A stretch of DNA of 64,000 bases, taken from positions 629,033,240 to 629,097,239 of the forward strand of contig NC_081415.1 in assembly GCF_030272615.1 (NCBI RefSeq), given 5' to 3'. This stretch comes from Cryptomeria japonica (taxonomy: Eukaryota; Streptophyta; Pinopsida; Cupressales; Cupressaceae). The number at the start of each line of letters is the position of its first letter. Position 1 is the stretch's first letter. This document shows, one piece after another, positions 11,838 through 22,797 of the stretch. A program made the position numbers and the translations under genes. The notes beneath the pieces were generated by a model. That model made no database searches, had not been told where the DNA came from, and saw only the letters and a program-made list of their open reading frames with translations.

Positions 11838-14800
11838 CTACTCTGGATCATGGGTGGAATATTTAACTTCCCACTCATTATATGTCTCTTCTGTTGGCCA
11901 TGAAAAATTAATCACATCATCTTTATTTTTAGTCAACTTTTTCCAAGAATTTCTCAGTTTGTTGACTTCTGAATTAAGAAAACTATAATGTGATTTAATT
12001 TTTTCTATTTCCTGTATTGTTATAACAAAGAAAGAAGTATCATCAAGATCAATGATTCCCTTAACCCTTGCTGACAATTTGACTTCTATTTCTTTAAGCC
12101 ATACTTGCTTATCTTTCAACTGATCCGGATTGGCAAAAATTCCTAGGAGCAACTCACAAACTTGATCAGTGTATTCCTTCTTAAGCAATTTAACCCTTCT
12201 ATCCACATTATCCACTTCTGTTGCCAATTGCAATAAGACCTTAGTGACATCAGAAGTGGATTTGATAATGGGATTAGCTCTTGCTTCATCACAGGATACA
12301 CACATGAACTCTAGATCTTGCTCCCTTGGTCTCCATCTGTCAAAAATGGGTGTCAAAATTGCCTTATCTCTTCTCAGCTCATTCCATATCTCCATAATCT
12401 TTCCCACATTGTTGTAGAGCAATGAGGCATTTATTGTCTCTACAAAACTGGAGATTGTGGCCCTTACTTTCTCCTCATATTTCCCTGCATACAAGGCCTG
12501 AGCCTGCTTCAGGTTTTCTAATTCTTGAGGAGTAATCTCAATCATTTGGGAGCTGGAAGGTGCTGGGGATAGTGGAAATTCAATGATAGGGCTTGTAGGT
12601 GGAGGTCTTGCAGGAGAGGAAGAAATCATTAATGTTGAAGACTCACCTTGTTGGTGTTGTCCCATCAACTGGCTTTGTAATCTAGCAATGATGCTATCTT
12701 TACCTCTCACCTCTTCCTTGGCATTATTGTAGGCCTTCAAAACTGTTTCCAACGTAATTTGGAGGGCCTCCTTTTCTTTGGCTTCCTTTTCAGCCACTAC
12801 AACACTGAATTTTGCAGTTTCTAGCACAGTGCTAGCAACCTCTACTACCCCTGTACTCTGCACTCTTTTTACCATCAATCCAACAAGGTGACTTGACCCT
12901 GGGGTGTCTTTACTTTTCTTGTCCTCATTTCTCTTGAGGGACCACATAACCGGTGCAGCATTATCCTTACTGAATGTAACCCCTTCCATGGGTTTAGTTT
13001 CTTTTCTTACTGCATCTAGCACCAGAGCATCAACAATATCCCACTCTGGTAAGATGAGCACTCCAGCTTGTGCTACTAGATCTCTTCCCTGTTCAGGAGT
13101 GATGGTTTTGAATTCTTCCATCATCTCCTATTTTATTTCTTCCTCCACTGAGGCTGGGTCTTTATCAGGCTGCTCAACCTTCCTTGTCTCACATCTAGCA
13201 TTGTGTCTATTTATATGTTGTTTCCAAATGAACTGCATGAATGCTTCTCATGTAACAAAGTTGTCATCAGCTAAAAAGGCATTACTTGCCTTTTTTATCT
13301 CAAGATCCCACTCCTGGCCTTTAAGTTCAGTAGAGGTGATGTCCATTTCAGCATCAATGGGCTCTTCTGGCATTCCCTCCTCCACTTCATCATAAGTGTA
13401 TGCGATTTCACCCAAGCTACCCAACTGCAAGAGGTATTCGGCTGCTGCTTGTTCATCTCCTATATGGATAGGGGATTGGGATGGGGAATACAAAGGTGTA
13501 TCTGATTGCACTTCCTTCCCCACCCTTTGCTTCTTTGGGCTATCCTAAATGTGAATGACATCTTGTACCTTCCTCTTTCCTTTGGATGTGGAGGGCTCCC
13601 CTGTTGTAGGCACTAGCATACTATAACCTAATTTCTTGTGCAATGTGTAATCACTAGGAGGAATTGCTTTGGTGGAAGCTGATTTGCTCAGGATCATTCT
13701 AGCCTTTTCATGGTTACTCTTAATCATAGCTTCCCTCTTCTCCTTCAGTGTTTGCATCACATCTTCAAAACAAACAATCAAGAATTTTATTTTTTCTTCC
13801 AATGGGAAGAAGCTAGACAATGGGTTATAGCTAGCATCTAATTGATGCACAGAATCCAAGGCTTTCTTGTAAGCCACCCACTTTTCCTTCCTTAATTCCT
13901 GCTCATCCAAATCAAATTCATTTCTGATGACGTCTTCAGGAAATTGGAATTGATGAGGCCTACCTCTGCATGCTACCTTCTTTCTGAACACACCGTTGAA
14001 GAAGTCCTCTGGATCAGCACACCTGGACACTGCAGTGGATAAATGGTAAGGTTTGAGGAAATCCTCAAAGCAATACCAGCCTCCCTTTGTAACTACGAAT
14101 TGGTGGGCTATGGTAGCTGCAGGGAAAATAGTCCCTTTGCCTCTGCCTGTTAACTCTGCTTCTTGTAGGCCACCAATTTTCCTAAGGATCTTCGCTATTC
14201 CCACTTTGAGAGGGACCTGGTAAGGTAACAAAAATGGAGTACGCCTAAAACCAAAAACTCTGAAAACTGTGGAGACTGGATATAAATACATGTCGCCCCA
14301 GTTATGAACAATTTTGATGTTCTCTGCGAATTCTTTTGGCCTTATGAATTCCAGAAGAACTTTGGGGACTCTTGGGTTATCAGAGCAAAGGAGAGTCCTT
14401 ATTTTAGATGCAAAATATTTATCAAACTTTAGGAAACTAGCATCCTCTCTGTCCCATGACAACACAGTACTCCATAATTGTACTGACATTTTCTCTCCTT
14501 CCTTCTCTTTAACTAGGTCCAGTCCACTAGCAAAATAATCACCACCTTTGAAGAGAAAAAGGTGCATTAAGAGCAAATACCATCCAAAAGGTCTATCCAC
14601 CTTTCCATTCTTTATTCCTATCAACCCTCCATGGATAGTGTCGGCAATAAAAGAAGCATAATCAAATGTGATAGCAAGAGAAGGATTCAAAATCTGAACA
14701 ATCATTAGCAAGTAATGATTTGGTATATTTGCTTCAGCATCCTCTCCTAGAATTTGGCAAAGTGCCCAATACATTCCTTTAGCCCTCAAGGTAAACATAC

Positions 14801-15395
14801 TCAATGAGAAAGACTCTTGTGTATTGGGTCCTACAACTGCTAACCCTCCTATTTTCAGAAAAAGTTCTTTAAGAGGCTCATTCCTGAGATGACTCCTCTG
14901 TGCACTGTACACTTGGGCTAATGATGTGAAATTGATGGGTTCCAGGAAGTTTGTGAACTCATTGAGTCTGAATGCTGTCCTAAATTCCTCAGCATTAATT
15001 TCCACAAGGGTTTTCCCATTTATATCCCAGATGCATCTTGTTACTGGATCATAATTTAATGCCATTTGGGTTAACAAGTCTGTATCCATGAATACCCCTG
15101 GGACTACTAACTTCCCAACATCTAGTTCCCAAATACTGTTTTGAGGGGCAGGCGAATTTCTCATTCCAAATCCGACTTTAAATAACCCCAACCCAGTCAT
15201 TCCCGCTTGTGGGTCTCTCAACCAATTACCCTTGTCATACAATCCTTCTCCTATCTTCAGACGGGGAGCCCTAGGCACTATCTCCTTGGCCTTTGATGCC
15301 TGGTTAGTTGACAATGTCAACTGTTCTAAAAAATCATGACATACACTTCGTTCTAAATAATTAACCTTGCTGGAAAATTCCCTTTTAGGAGCCAT
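11838..15395 (-). pseudogene. Long LTR-borne ORF of element A (about 1,186 codons with three stops)
   Basis: One reading frame runs from ATG 15395 to 11838. It is broken only by TAG at 13545-13547, a TGA near 13248 and a TAG near 13128. Each is one C-to-T step from Gln or Arg, and I see no frameshift. The first 616 residues (MAPKREFS...) look globular, with short hydrophobic stretches. The last 430 residues contain a coiled-coil-like stretch (VVAEKEAKEKEALQITLE), a Pro/Ser linker (SPARPPPTSPIIEFPLSPAP) and an all-helical-looking tail. I recognise no named domain. At least the first 555 codons lie in the segment shared by both LTRs. It is in sense with gag-pol and ends about 1 kb before the PBS. 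It may be a member of the extra ORFs known from Tat elements. Its function is unknown. Confidence 0.7.
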
Positions 15396-15940
15396 TTGAA
15401 AATGCTAGAAAATGAATATCACTCTTAAACAATCCTGCAACACGAGAATGATTTTACTTAAAACACCCCACAAGGATTGCTACAAAATATGAGTGAACCT
15501 GATGCTTGCTTGAAGGAAATTGCTCTGCAACTGAACCGCTTGCTCTGTATCTGAAAAAAATAACTCTGCGCCTGCTCTTCTGCAAAATCTTGTAAAAGAT
15601 ATCTTCACTTAGTTGTTAGGAAATCAAATACTTGTACTCAAGGCCTTAACTATGACACTAATTCCGCATGCTTCGGTCGTCCCTTCAAAATCGAATTCAT
15701 ATGAGAATTCGTATTTTTCGCTCCAACGGATCATAACATTCCTGCGAGTGTTTCACTATTACCTTTTCGTTACTGACGGCTTTGTCTTTAGTCTGGGTCC
15801 TGCTTTTCTATTGGCTACATAATACCACGTGGCATCGAATCATTGGCCTTAAAATTCCCTTCACATTCTATTTGGTACTGGCCGCATGTCTTTTTTTACA
15901 ACGACGTTTCTACCTTGACGGGCCCACACTTTCGTCTTTG

Positions 15941-17022
15941 ACCACGTGTCATCATGACACGTGGACGGTTCTTGTTCATTCTCACTATTTCATGAGCATA
16001 AGGAGTGAGCACTTAACCCTTGTGAAATAACGCAAGCCGTTGGATCATCCCTCAAGCTGATCACTAATTAATCTTTTGAAAAGGTTCTCAGGAATGGTGG
16101 GCCCGCGGACTCGTCACCAACACCTAGCATCCAGTCACCTATGGCGCTGATTTGTCGCTCTGTCATTTGCCAAAAGGAAACTACGAGGGGCCCCACTTTC
16201 GTCTCAACAAGTTTATCTCTCACGTCATTATCAAGACACGTGGACAGTTCTTGTTCATTCTCGCTATTTCGCGTGCATAAGGAGTGAGCACTTAACCCTT
16301 GCAAAATAATGCGAGCCGTTGGATCATCTTTCAAGCTGATCAGCATTTAATCCATTGAAAAGGCTTTCAGGAATGGTGGGCCCGCTGACTTGTCACAGAC
16401 ACTTGGCGCCTTGTCACTTTCAGAGCTGATTTGTCATTTTCTCATTTGCCAAAAGGGAACCATAGGGACCCACATTTTCCTTTGAGACCGCATAGCATCA
16501 TGACACGTGGATGGTTCTTGTTCATTCTCGCTATTTCGCAGGCTTAAAGGGTGAGCATTTTACCCTTGCGAAATAGCGCGGGCCATTGGATCATCTCTCA
16601 AATTAATCGGCATTTAATCCTTTGAGAAGGCTTTCAGGAGAGGTGGGCTCACGGACTCGTCATGGACACTTGGCGCCTTGTCATTTTTGGAGCTGACTTG
16701 TCACTCTGTCATTTGTCAAAAGGAAGCCACAGGGTCTCAATAGATTGTTAACAGCTGTACCTGCCAGGTCATTTTTGGGGCCCACTTCGAACCTTTAATC
16801 CTAACCTGCCAATTGTGGTGACTTGTGCCACGTGCTACCTTTTAATATGCCAAAAGAAAGCCACGGGGCTCCAACCACCTTTGACAGCTACACCCTTTAC
16901 TTCCTCCGTCATGACAAATGGACGGCCCTCGTTAATTCTCGCTATTTCGCGGGCCTAAAGGGTGAGCACTTAACCCTTGCAAAATAGCGCGGGCCATTGG
17001 ATCATCTCTCAAATTGATCACT
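15941..17022. repeat. Hairpin subrepeats in the 5' LTR of element A
   Basis: These are counterparts of the four blocks at 2222-3302, at about 15983, 16262, 16529 and 16940. Here blocks 1 and 4 have lost pairing in an arm (CACTATTTCAT in block 1, AAAATAGCG in block 4), while block 3 keeps most of its stem. The paired G-box palindrome at about 15942-15964 is preserved. Confidence 0.78.
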
Positions 17023-17336
17023 AATTATCGGGCCCGACAACTTTAGAAGAAAAGCATACAAGGCATAAAATTTTCAAATAATCAACGTAACCGCCTAGGC
17101 AAATAATAAGGGGGGACACTTCCCACGACCCTACGACCCATACTTAAGTGAATAAAGTAACAGAAGATTAGAAACCAGAGGGTTTAACACAAAAAGATAG
17201 AAAATCAATAACCCTCAAACCCCTAAGGTTTAAAACAAAGCTGAAGCACCTGAGATTACACCCTATTCGAAATTTTTTTTAATGAACCATAACCAATTAT
17301 GGAAAAAGAAGAACCCAATTTTAAACAGTGATAACA

Positions 17337-18143
17337 CTATGCCTGAGTACAATTTTGGTTAACCTTAGTACCAGAGGACTAAATCCTCTTACATACACCC
17401 AATTTAATCTCCAATGATTGACCAACTCCTCTGCCTGAATGATATTACATTATTCTCACATTACATTCCTTGACCATGACCTCTAACAATATCCATGATT
17501 ATCTACAATGAGATCTTACATCTATATATACAAACCCTCGACCATAAACAATCAGGTCGGCCACCAAACAATAAATCAATTACATAATTACAAACCATGT
17601 CAGCTTTAGACAAAACAAATAATATCCAACTCATAAGATATCCCAGAAATACATCGATAGGTCCAATCCATGCATTACATTAAAGTAAATCCATAACCTA
17701 GATCAATCAAGACCAAATATAGGTCCACACGCTTTAGAAATGATCTCCATCTGCCAAGTCTTAAGCATGATCACCAACAACATCCTGAAACTCCACCAAA
17801 AGCTCCACCAACACCACTTATGCATTTCATCAAAGATCTTCACCACAAACTTTGTTGGTAAAACCCTCACCGGGACCAAAAACCAAGCTTCTAAGCAAGC
17901 AGGATAACATCCAATCATCAAACCAAAACCAATTGACCAAGTATGAGCACGAGTATCATGAGCAAGCCAATTCCATGACCAAACTATACCAAAGCCTGCT
18001 GGATCATGCCAAATCCAAGTTAACCAGAAACCATTCATCCTACCGAGACCGGAAGGGTGTCTATAAGCATCCAAATAGTTAGTATTGGCATCAATGACAA
18101 AACATCAATGCAACACATAATCAATTCCAAAAAATGGCCAACA
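17337..18143 (-). repeat. Copia LTR fragment (target of element A)
   Basis: The sequence from CTATGCCTGAGTAC onward matches the distal two thirds of the copia-2 LTR (39110-39916) and ends with the same ...ATGGCCAACA. The rest of this LTR must lie beyond the left window edge, on the other side of element A. No PPT follows at 18144, which suggests a solo LTR. Open stretches inside it are not coding. Confidence 0.8.
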
Positions 18144-18869
18144 AAATGAGATGATACGATTTGACAAAAGTAATGAAAATTGGTAGATGAAGTTATATTC
18201 ATGACTGCACATGTTGTTTCGATCAGATGAATGAGATTTGATCAACAGAGAAAGTATTCTGACTGAGACTTAACCAGTAGTAATGAAAATCACTCAGATT
18301 GGTAAAACAACACAAAATTAGATTAATTATGTCGGTGTCCGACATGACTAAAGCGTACAATACAAGATTGTCTAGATGCACTGAACCTAGGGAATTATAA
18401 CAAGGTTATAGATGACCTAATGATGATTTAAAATGTGTGATGAGGTATGAAAGGAGACATGTGTATGAGCTTGAAAGTGTGAAAGATCATTAGCGAATTT
18501 TGTATTTTTGATAGTGCAGTGATCAGAGGAGTTGAGAGATGAAATTTATGTGATGTTGTAATGTTCTGAAGCAGATCTTATCAAACATTGAAGGTGTTAT
18601 ACTAAGGTCATTTGTACTTGTTTTCTCCCTAATAGTTGCAACAAGAAAATCCTCTTACAAGGTCACTCCTACCAAGGTGCAGTCAAATCCTAACAATTCT
18701 AATCATTAAAATCCTCTAACCAAGTGACACATTAACTTATGTTTGCAAATACCAATAACTTGGGTAGCTCATAGCAGGGCTGGTCCTCATAGGCCTTATT
18801 GTATATCTCTTAACCGAGCTTAGACATTCCTAATAGGTTATGCCCCTAACCGGGTGTTTTAGACCTTAA
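18144..18869. other. Unassigned AT-rich stretch
   Basis: No gene is visible. The second half (from about 18600) has AACC/ACCGG-rich wording such as CTAACCGGGTG and TTAACCGG, similar in style to conifer copia LTRs. It may be part of the plus-oriented LTR scrap that follows. Confidence 0.4.
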
Positions 18870-19125
18870 CCGGTCAGATCTCTATATTGCAAATAGTGGA
18901 TCTTGTGGGTACTAACTCCCACCGTGGTTTTTCCCATTTGGGTTTTTCATGTATAAAGTCTTGTGTCATGTGGTTTATGCTTTATGTGGTGATTGCATAC
19001 TTGGTGTTATTTCTTATATGCCTATTGAGTTTTAAGTGGGTGAAATTGATAATCATATGTGTATTGTTTTTACTTGCACTGATTCACCCCCCACTCTTAG
19101 TGCCTTATAAGTTCATTACTGAAGA
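18870..19125 (+). repeat. Copia LTR scrap in opposite orientation
   Basis: The stretch CCCACCGTGGTTTTTCCC ... GGGTTTTTCATGTA is the reverse complement of the conserved block seen in the minus-oriented copia LTRs (TATGTGGAAAACC...GGTGGGAAGC). It is followed by the C-rich U5 hairpin at 19076-19103 (GCACT / AGTGC stem around CCCCCC). It abuts and truncates the gag of element B. Confidence 0.65.
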
Positions 19126-19139
19126 CCTCCTATCTAAAT

Positions 19140-19737
19140 TGGTAGATCCTAGTGTAAATAGGTTTGGAACTATAGTGTCATAAAATTGCGCCTCTTGTAA
19201 TAGTGTTATAAGGCTTGCCCAATTTGTAATACAATTATTCAGGAGATGATAGAACCAATCAACAACTGCACCTTGCAAAGTTTCAATAAACAATCTCACA
19301 GAAATGCCTTCATGTTCAACACTAAGAACACCACATGCAATATAAAAAGTAGCGATGTGCCCATCAGGATGTTGAGCACCATCTCCCAAAAACTTAGGCA
19401 AATTATTTCTTGTGTCTTTTGGAAGTTCATGTAAAGGCATTGTTAGGCTCAAAGGACCAAAAGAAGTACCCCAAGGACCCACAACAACCATCCTTAACGG
19501 ATTATATGGCGGTATTAAAAAATGATTCGCAAGTTGAACAATCAAAACTTGCAAACATGATGCCTCACTTGGTATGGGAGACCTTCGTGTAGTAGGAGGA
19601 AAACTTTGTGTTCTCTGCAAAGGAGTTCGCATCCGTGGAGGTGTCACAAAAGGAAAATTATGTTGATGTAAAAACTCAAAAGTAGGATCAACAATTCCTA
19701 CTTCTCGTTGTCCATGGGTATAACTTGGATCAACCAA
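19140..19737 (-). pseudogene. Element B gag capsid-like domain (truncated)
   Basis: The translated segment has the gypsy Gag pattern: NNLPKFLGDGAQHPDGHIATFY, GISVRLFIETLQGAVVDWFYHL, ITNWASLITLLQEAQFYD. It lacks everything downstream, because a copia LTR scrap follows at about 19130. The frame begins about 90 bp after the PBS, but no good ATG is visible at its head. A short N-terminal segment is rich in Pro, Arg and Thr. It is a distant relative of the element A Gag. Confidence 0.8.
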
Positions 19738-19825
19738 ATTAGAACCTTGAGAAAATCAGCAATGTGGATATTCAAATGAAAAACGCAATGCAACCCAAAA
19801 AAGGAAATACTAGCTGCACGTTGCT

Positions 19826-19842
19826 TCCCAGCAGAGTCGCCA
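19826..19842 (-). promoter_or_regulatory. Primer-binding site of element B (tRNA-Arg type)
   Basis: The minus strand reads TGGCGACTCTGCTGGGA. It is complementary to the same tRNA-Arg acceptor end as in element A, without A's mismatch. It marks the inner end of B's 5' LTR. Confidence 0.85.
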
Positions 19843-19845
19843 AAA

Positions 19846-20886
19846 AATTATTGGGTGAATATTTTTTCACAAGCGTACCAGTGACAAAATATATAATTCA
19901 CACACAGCTATGTTGAGAAATTAATCTCTCTTCTCAGCAAGGGGAGTTTCCCTTTTAAATTTCTTCTCTAATTAACAAGAAACTAAAATTCGTGGGTACA
20001 TTTCGGGCATATAACTCTCTTTTTCAGACTGTATGTATTTTCCCTCCACCTGTTACAATTCCCTATCACGTATGATACTTAAAATAAATGAACAAATTAA
20101 TCAAACAAATTACACCAAACCTTACAATCGAGAAGCACAAAGTCTTTCTTGAATGTAATTCTAACTAAGCTAAAGATTACAAATGATAAGAAATTTAACT
20201 TGCAGCTCAAAGTCTTCAAGTATAATTTCCCAATTCCTTAAACTACAAGTAATAGAAGCAATACAAAGCCTACTACTAATTACTTAACATTAGAAAATTT
20301 CCTAAATATGTAAACAACACAAAGTCTATTTCCACAATTAGAAAGCTCTTTCATAAATTTTCACAATTTTTACCAAAGGACTCAAGAACATAAGGAATGA
20401 TTATGATAATTAAACATAAGAATAACCCCAATCACAATCACAATATTCTATTCAACACAAAGTTTGGAAATAAGCTAATTGCTATCTTTATTTCCTTGAA
20501 TTGAATTTTACAACAAAAAGCACAAAGTCTTAGTTGGCAGAGTTTTGCTAAGCATATCAAAGATAAATATATACAAATGAGGGTCCTCCTTATATAGGAA
20601 AATAGTGGAGAAAAATGTGGGCACAATTGACTAATTCAACTGCATAGTCTCACTTGACTACAACTAAAGCATAAAGAAAATATGCAGCTACGAGAAAACT
20701 TGTCGCATCTAACAATGCAACTACATGAAAAGAAGGTGTCAAAAGGGAACACTTTATTCATCTTTTTCCTCCTCATTGGATCTTTTGGAATTCCTCTAAC
20801 TTGACCAAAATAGATTCCATCTCGACATTGTGGTAGAATTGGTGATGAAGCGAACATAGGAAACTTCATCTTCAACCTTTATGTAT
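19846..20886. other. Gene-free inner part of the presumed element B LTR
   Basis: AT-rich sequence with no supported coding region. Short open stretches exist but have no recognisable motif. A repeated wording 'CACAAAGTCT/TTTG' recurs about every 60-80 bp (for example 20138, 20202, 20264, 20320), hinting at decayed subrepeats. Confidence 0.45.
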
Positions 20887-21559
20887 TTATTTTTCATCTT
20901 TCAACATTGATGCAAGGACTTCAAAACTGACTTGTATTTCTAGCAATTTATCAAATGCATTCAATGAGAAATCTTGTTTTGTACAGCGATCTATTAAGGA
21001 AATAAATTCTTATATGATGGCATCACTGGTCACAAGGTTTTGAAAATCATCATACAAATAGCAAGGAATATCAACTATTCTTGCTGAAATAAGATCAATT
21101 TCATCATCACCTTCCTTCTTTTCTCGATACAACTCCATAATCATTGACCTTATTGTTTCTTTCTTATGAGACAATAATGACAAAATTTGGATATATTTCT
21201 CTTGTTAGAATTACCTTATTCTCCACGAGGACGTCAATTCTGAAATCCTCCATTTTATCCCAAAGAGTTATACTTTTTCCAATATCCTCGACCTCTTGAG
21301 ATAAGGAAGTTTTAACACCTTGCATTTGACTTTGGATAATTTCAAAATCAGTCAACAACTTTAGCGTTAAATCTAGAAGATGGGAACCTTCTAATTTCAA
21401 TCGAGCAATCCACTCATCCACTACTCGTCCCTTGATGTCCACCTGTTCCACCTTCTTGAGAGCCTCAATATCCATTGAGGAAACAATTGGCTCAATTTTC
21501 TGGGAAGATTGTATGACTTTGAGAAGCACACTGGACAACTGCTCACATTTCTACTTTAA
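20887..21559 (-). pseudogene. Element B LTR-borne ORF, C-terminal part after solo LTR C
   Basis: If LTR C and one copy of its TTTAA duplication are ignored, the reading frame of 25664 onward continues here without a shift. It encodes a helical segment (DEWIARLKLEGSHLLDLTLKLL, QGVKTSLSQEVEDIGKSI), then an Asp/Glu-rich helical end down to about 20887. No domain is recognised. The frame continuity is direct evidence that this was one ORF before the insertion. Confidence 0.6.
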
Positions 21560-22386
21560 TGTCATGCCCAAAATTTAGGGCAAGATCAGGATAATTTTTT
21601 TTTTAAACATAACTTTTAAAAACATTTAATCAACAAATATAAAATGCTACAATGTGTTTTGTCTTAACTATGTTTAGATTAACTTTATCTACTAGCTCAA
21701 ATATTCAAAATTAAATAAAATTAAATACGGAATTCTAAGTGAATAGTTTTATTGTCTACTCAAGTTTAATAAATCAACTAATTCAGATAATTAATTGGCG
21801 CAGGCAAAATTAATCTCGGATAGCCATTAATTGATTTTAGAAAGCTAATTAAAATTATTCTCCTAGCATCCATTTTAATCCATAATTAAAATATGCTTAA
21901 ATTAATCCATTTTAATCCATACTTAAAATGTGCTCAAATTAAATTAACTAAGGTACAATTAAGCCCATGACGAAAAAGTTTACCCACTTGATTTTATATA
22001 CTCTTAAAAATCTACAACACTAAATAAATATTAAAATCTAAATATATGCTTTATTCTTTAATTTCCACAACTTTCTATTTATATTTTCATATATGTGTAT
22101 ATAAATATTTATATTTATATATAATTATATATATATATATATATTTAATTACTTTAACAATTTCTTAAACTTTATAAAAACAAAGCATGCAAACCCTAGC
22201 TAGGGATTTTGCATTATAAAATACCCCTATTTTATAATTTTACCATTTTTATTATTACCCTAGCCCTACCTAGGCTAGGGTTTTATATTATTATTTTTTG
22301 ATTAATGATTTTGTGCAGGGCCGAATGGGAACCCCAGCGGCGGCCATGGTAGATGGGTGGAGGCATTGTATGTTGGAGGGGGGGGA

Positions 22387-22525
22387 GCAGCGGTCTATCC
22401 CCGGCCAGCGCCGCCCACTGTGTGACCACACAGTGGTGGTCTATCCCCGGCCAGCACCGCCCACTATGTGCTCACACAGTGGCAGTGCCTTGGGCGCCGC
22501 CCACTACGTGAAAGCACAGTGGGTT
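22387..22525. repeat. GC-rich triple repeat with short palindromes in element C
   Basis: Three near-copies of CCCCGGCCAGC(G/A)CCGCC are each followed by a 20-bp inverted repeat: 22416-22435 (CACTGTGTG / CACACAGTG), 22462-22481 and 22502-22521. The third copy is the most altered. GC content contrasts sharply with the surrounding AT-rich LTR. Confidence 0.8.
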
Positions 22526-22669
22526 TCAGCTCGACTTGCCCCCTCTCCTTTTTCCTTGCTTTTAAATTTTTTTATTATATTTAAAATATATATATATATA
22601 TATGCATTTTTATATGTATGTAGGTTTATATATATTTGCTTTCGTAGGTATTTATATAAATGTATTTTA

Positions 22670-22797
<128 letters not shown>

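Larger units (their letters stand above)
1..17336 (-). mobile_element. Element A: Ty3/gypsy (Tat/Ogre-like) LTR retrotransposon with giant LTRs
   Basis: The segment 1-3616 is repeated at about 13729-17336 with a constant offset of 13720, and both copies end in the same ...GTGATAACA, so they are the two LTRs of one minus-strand element. Read on the minus strand the LTR starts TGTTATCAC. The 5' LTR appears to end ...GGACAACA at 10815, four bases before a PBS for tRNA-Arg. Between the LTRs lie gag, protease, an RNase H domain, RT, RNase H and integrase. The 3' LTR is cut by the window edge, so the left target duplication cannot be checked. The right flank (CTATG...) is a copia LTR, so A inserted into that LTR. 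About ten differences in the first 360 aligned LTR bases suggest a moderately old insertion. I see no good polypurine tract directly inside the 3' LTR at 3617. Confidence 0.9.
10815..17336 (-). repeat. 5' LTR of element A (about 6.5 kb)
   Basis: The outer end at 17336 (minus TGTTATCAC) is fixed by identity with 3616. The inner end at 10815 (minus ...GGACAACA) is inferred from the TG/CA rule, the matching TGTT...AACA tips and the adjacent PBS. Only 13729-17336 can be checked against the partner LTR. The region between the LTR ORF and the PBS (10815-11837) is AT-rich, and I see no gene in it. Confidence 0.78.

Noticed and set aside
17703-18082. Small ORFs on both strands
   Set aside because: They lie wholly inside a copia LTR fragment homologous to 39110-39916 and are not conserved as coding.
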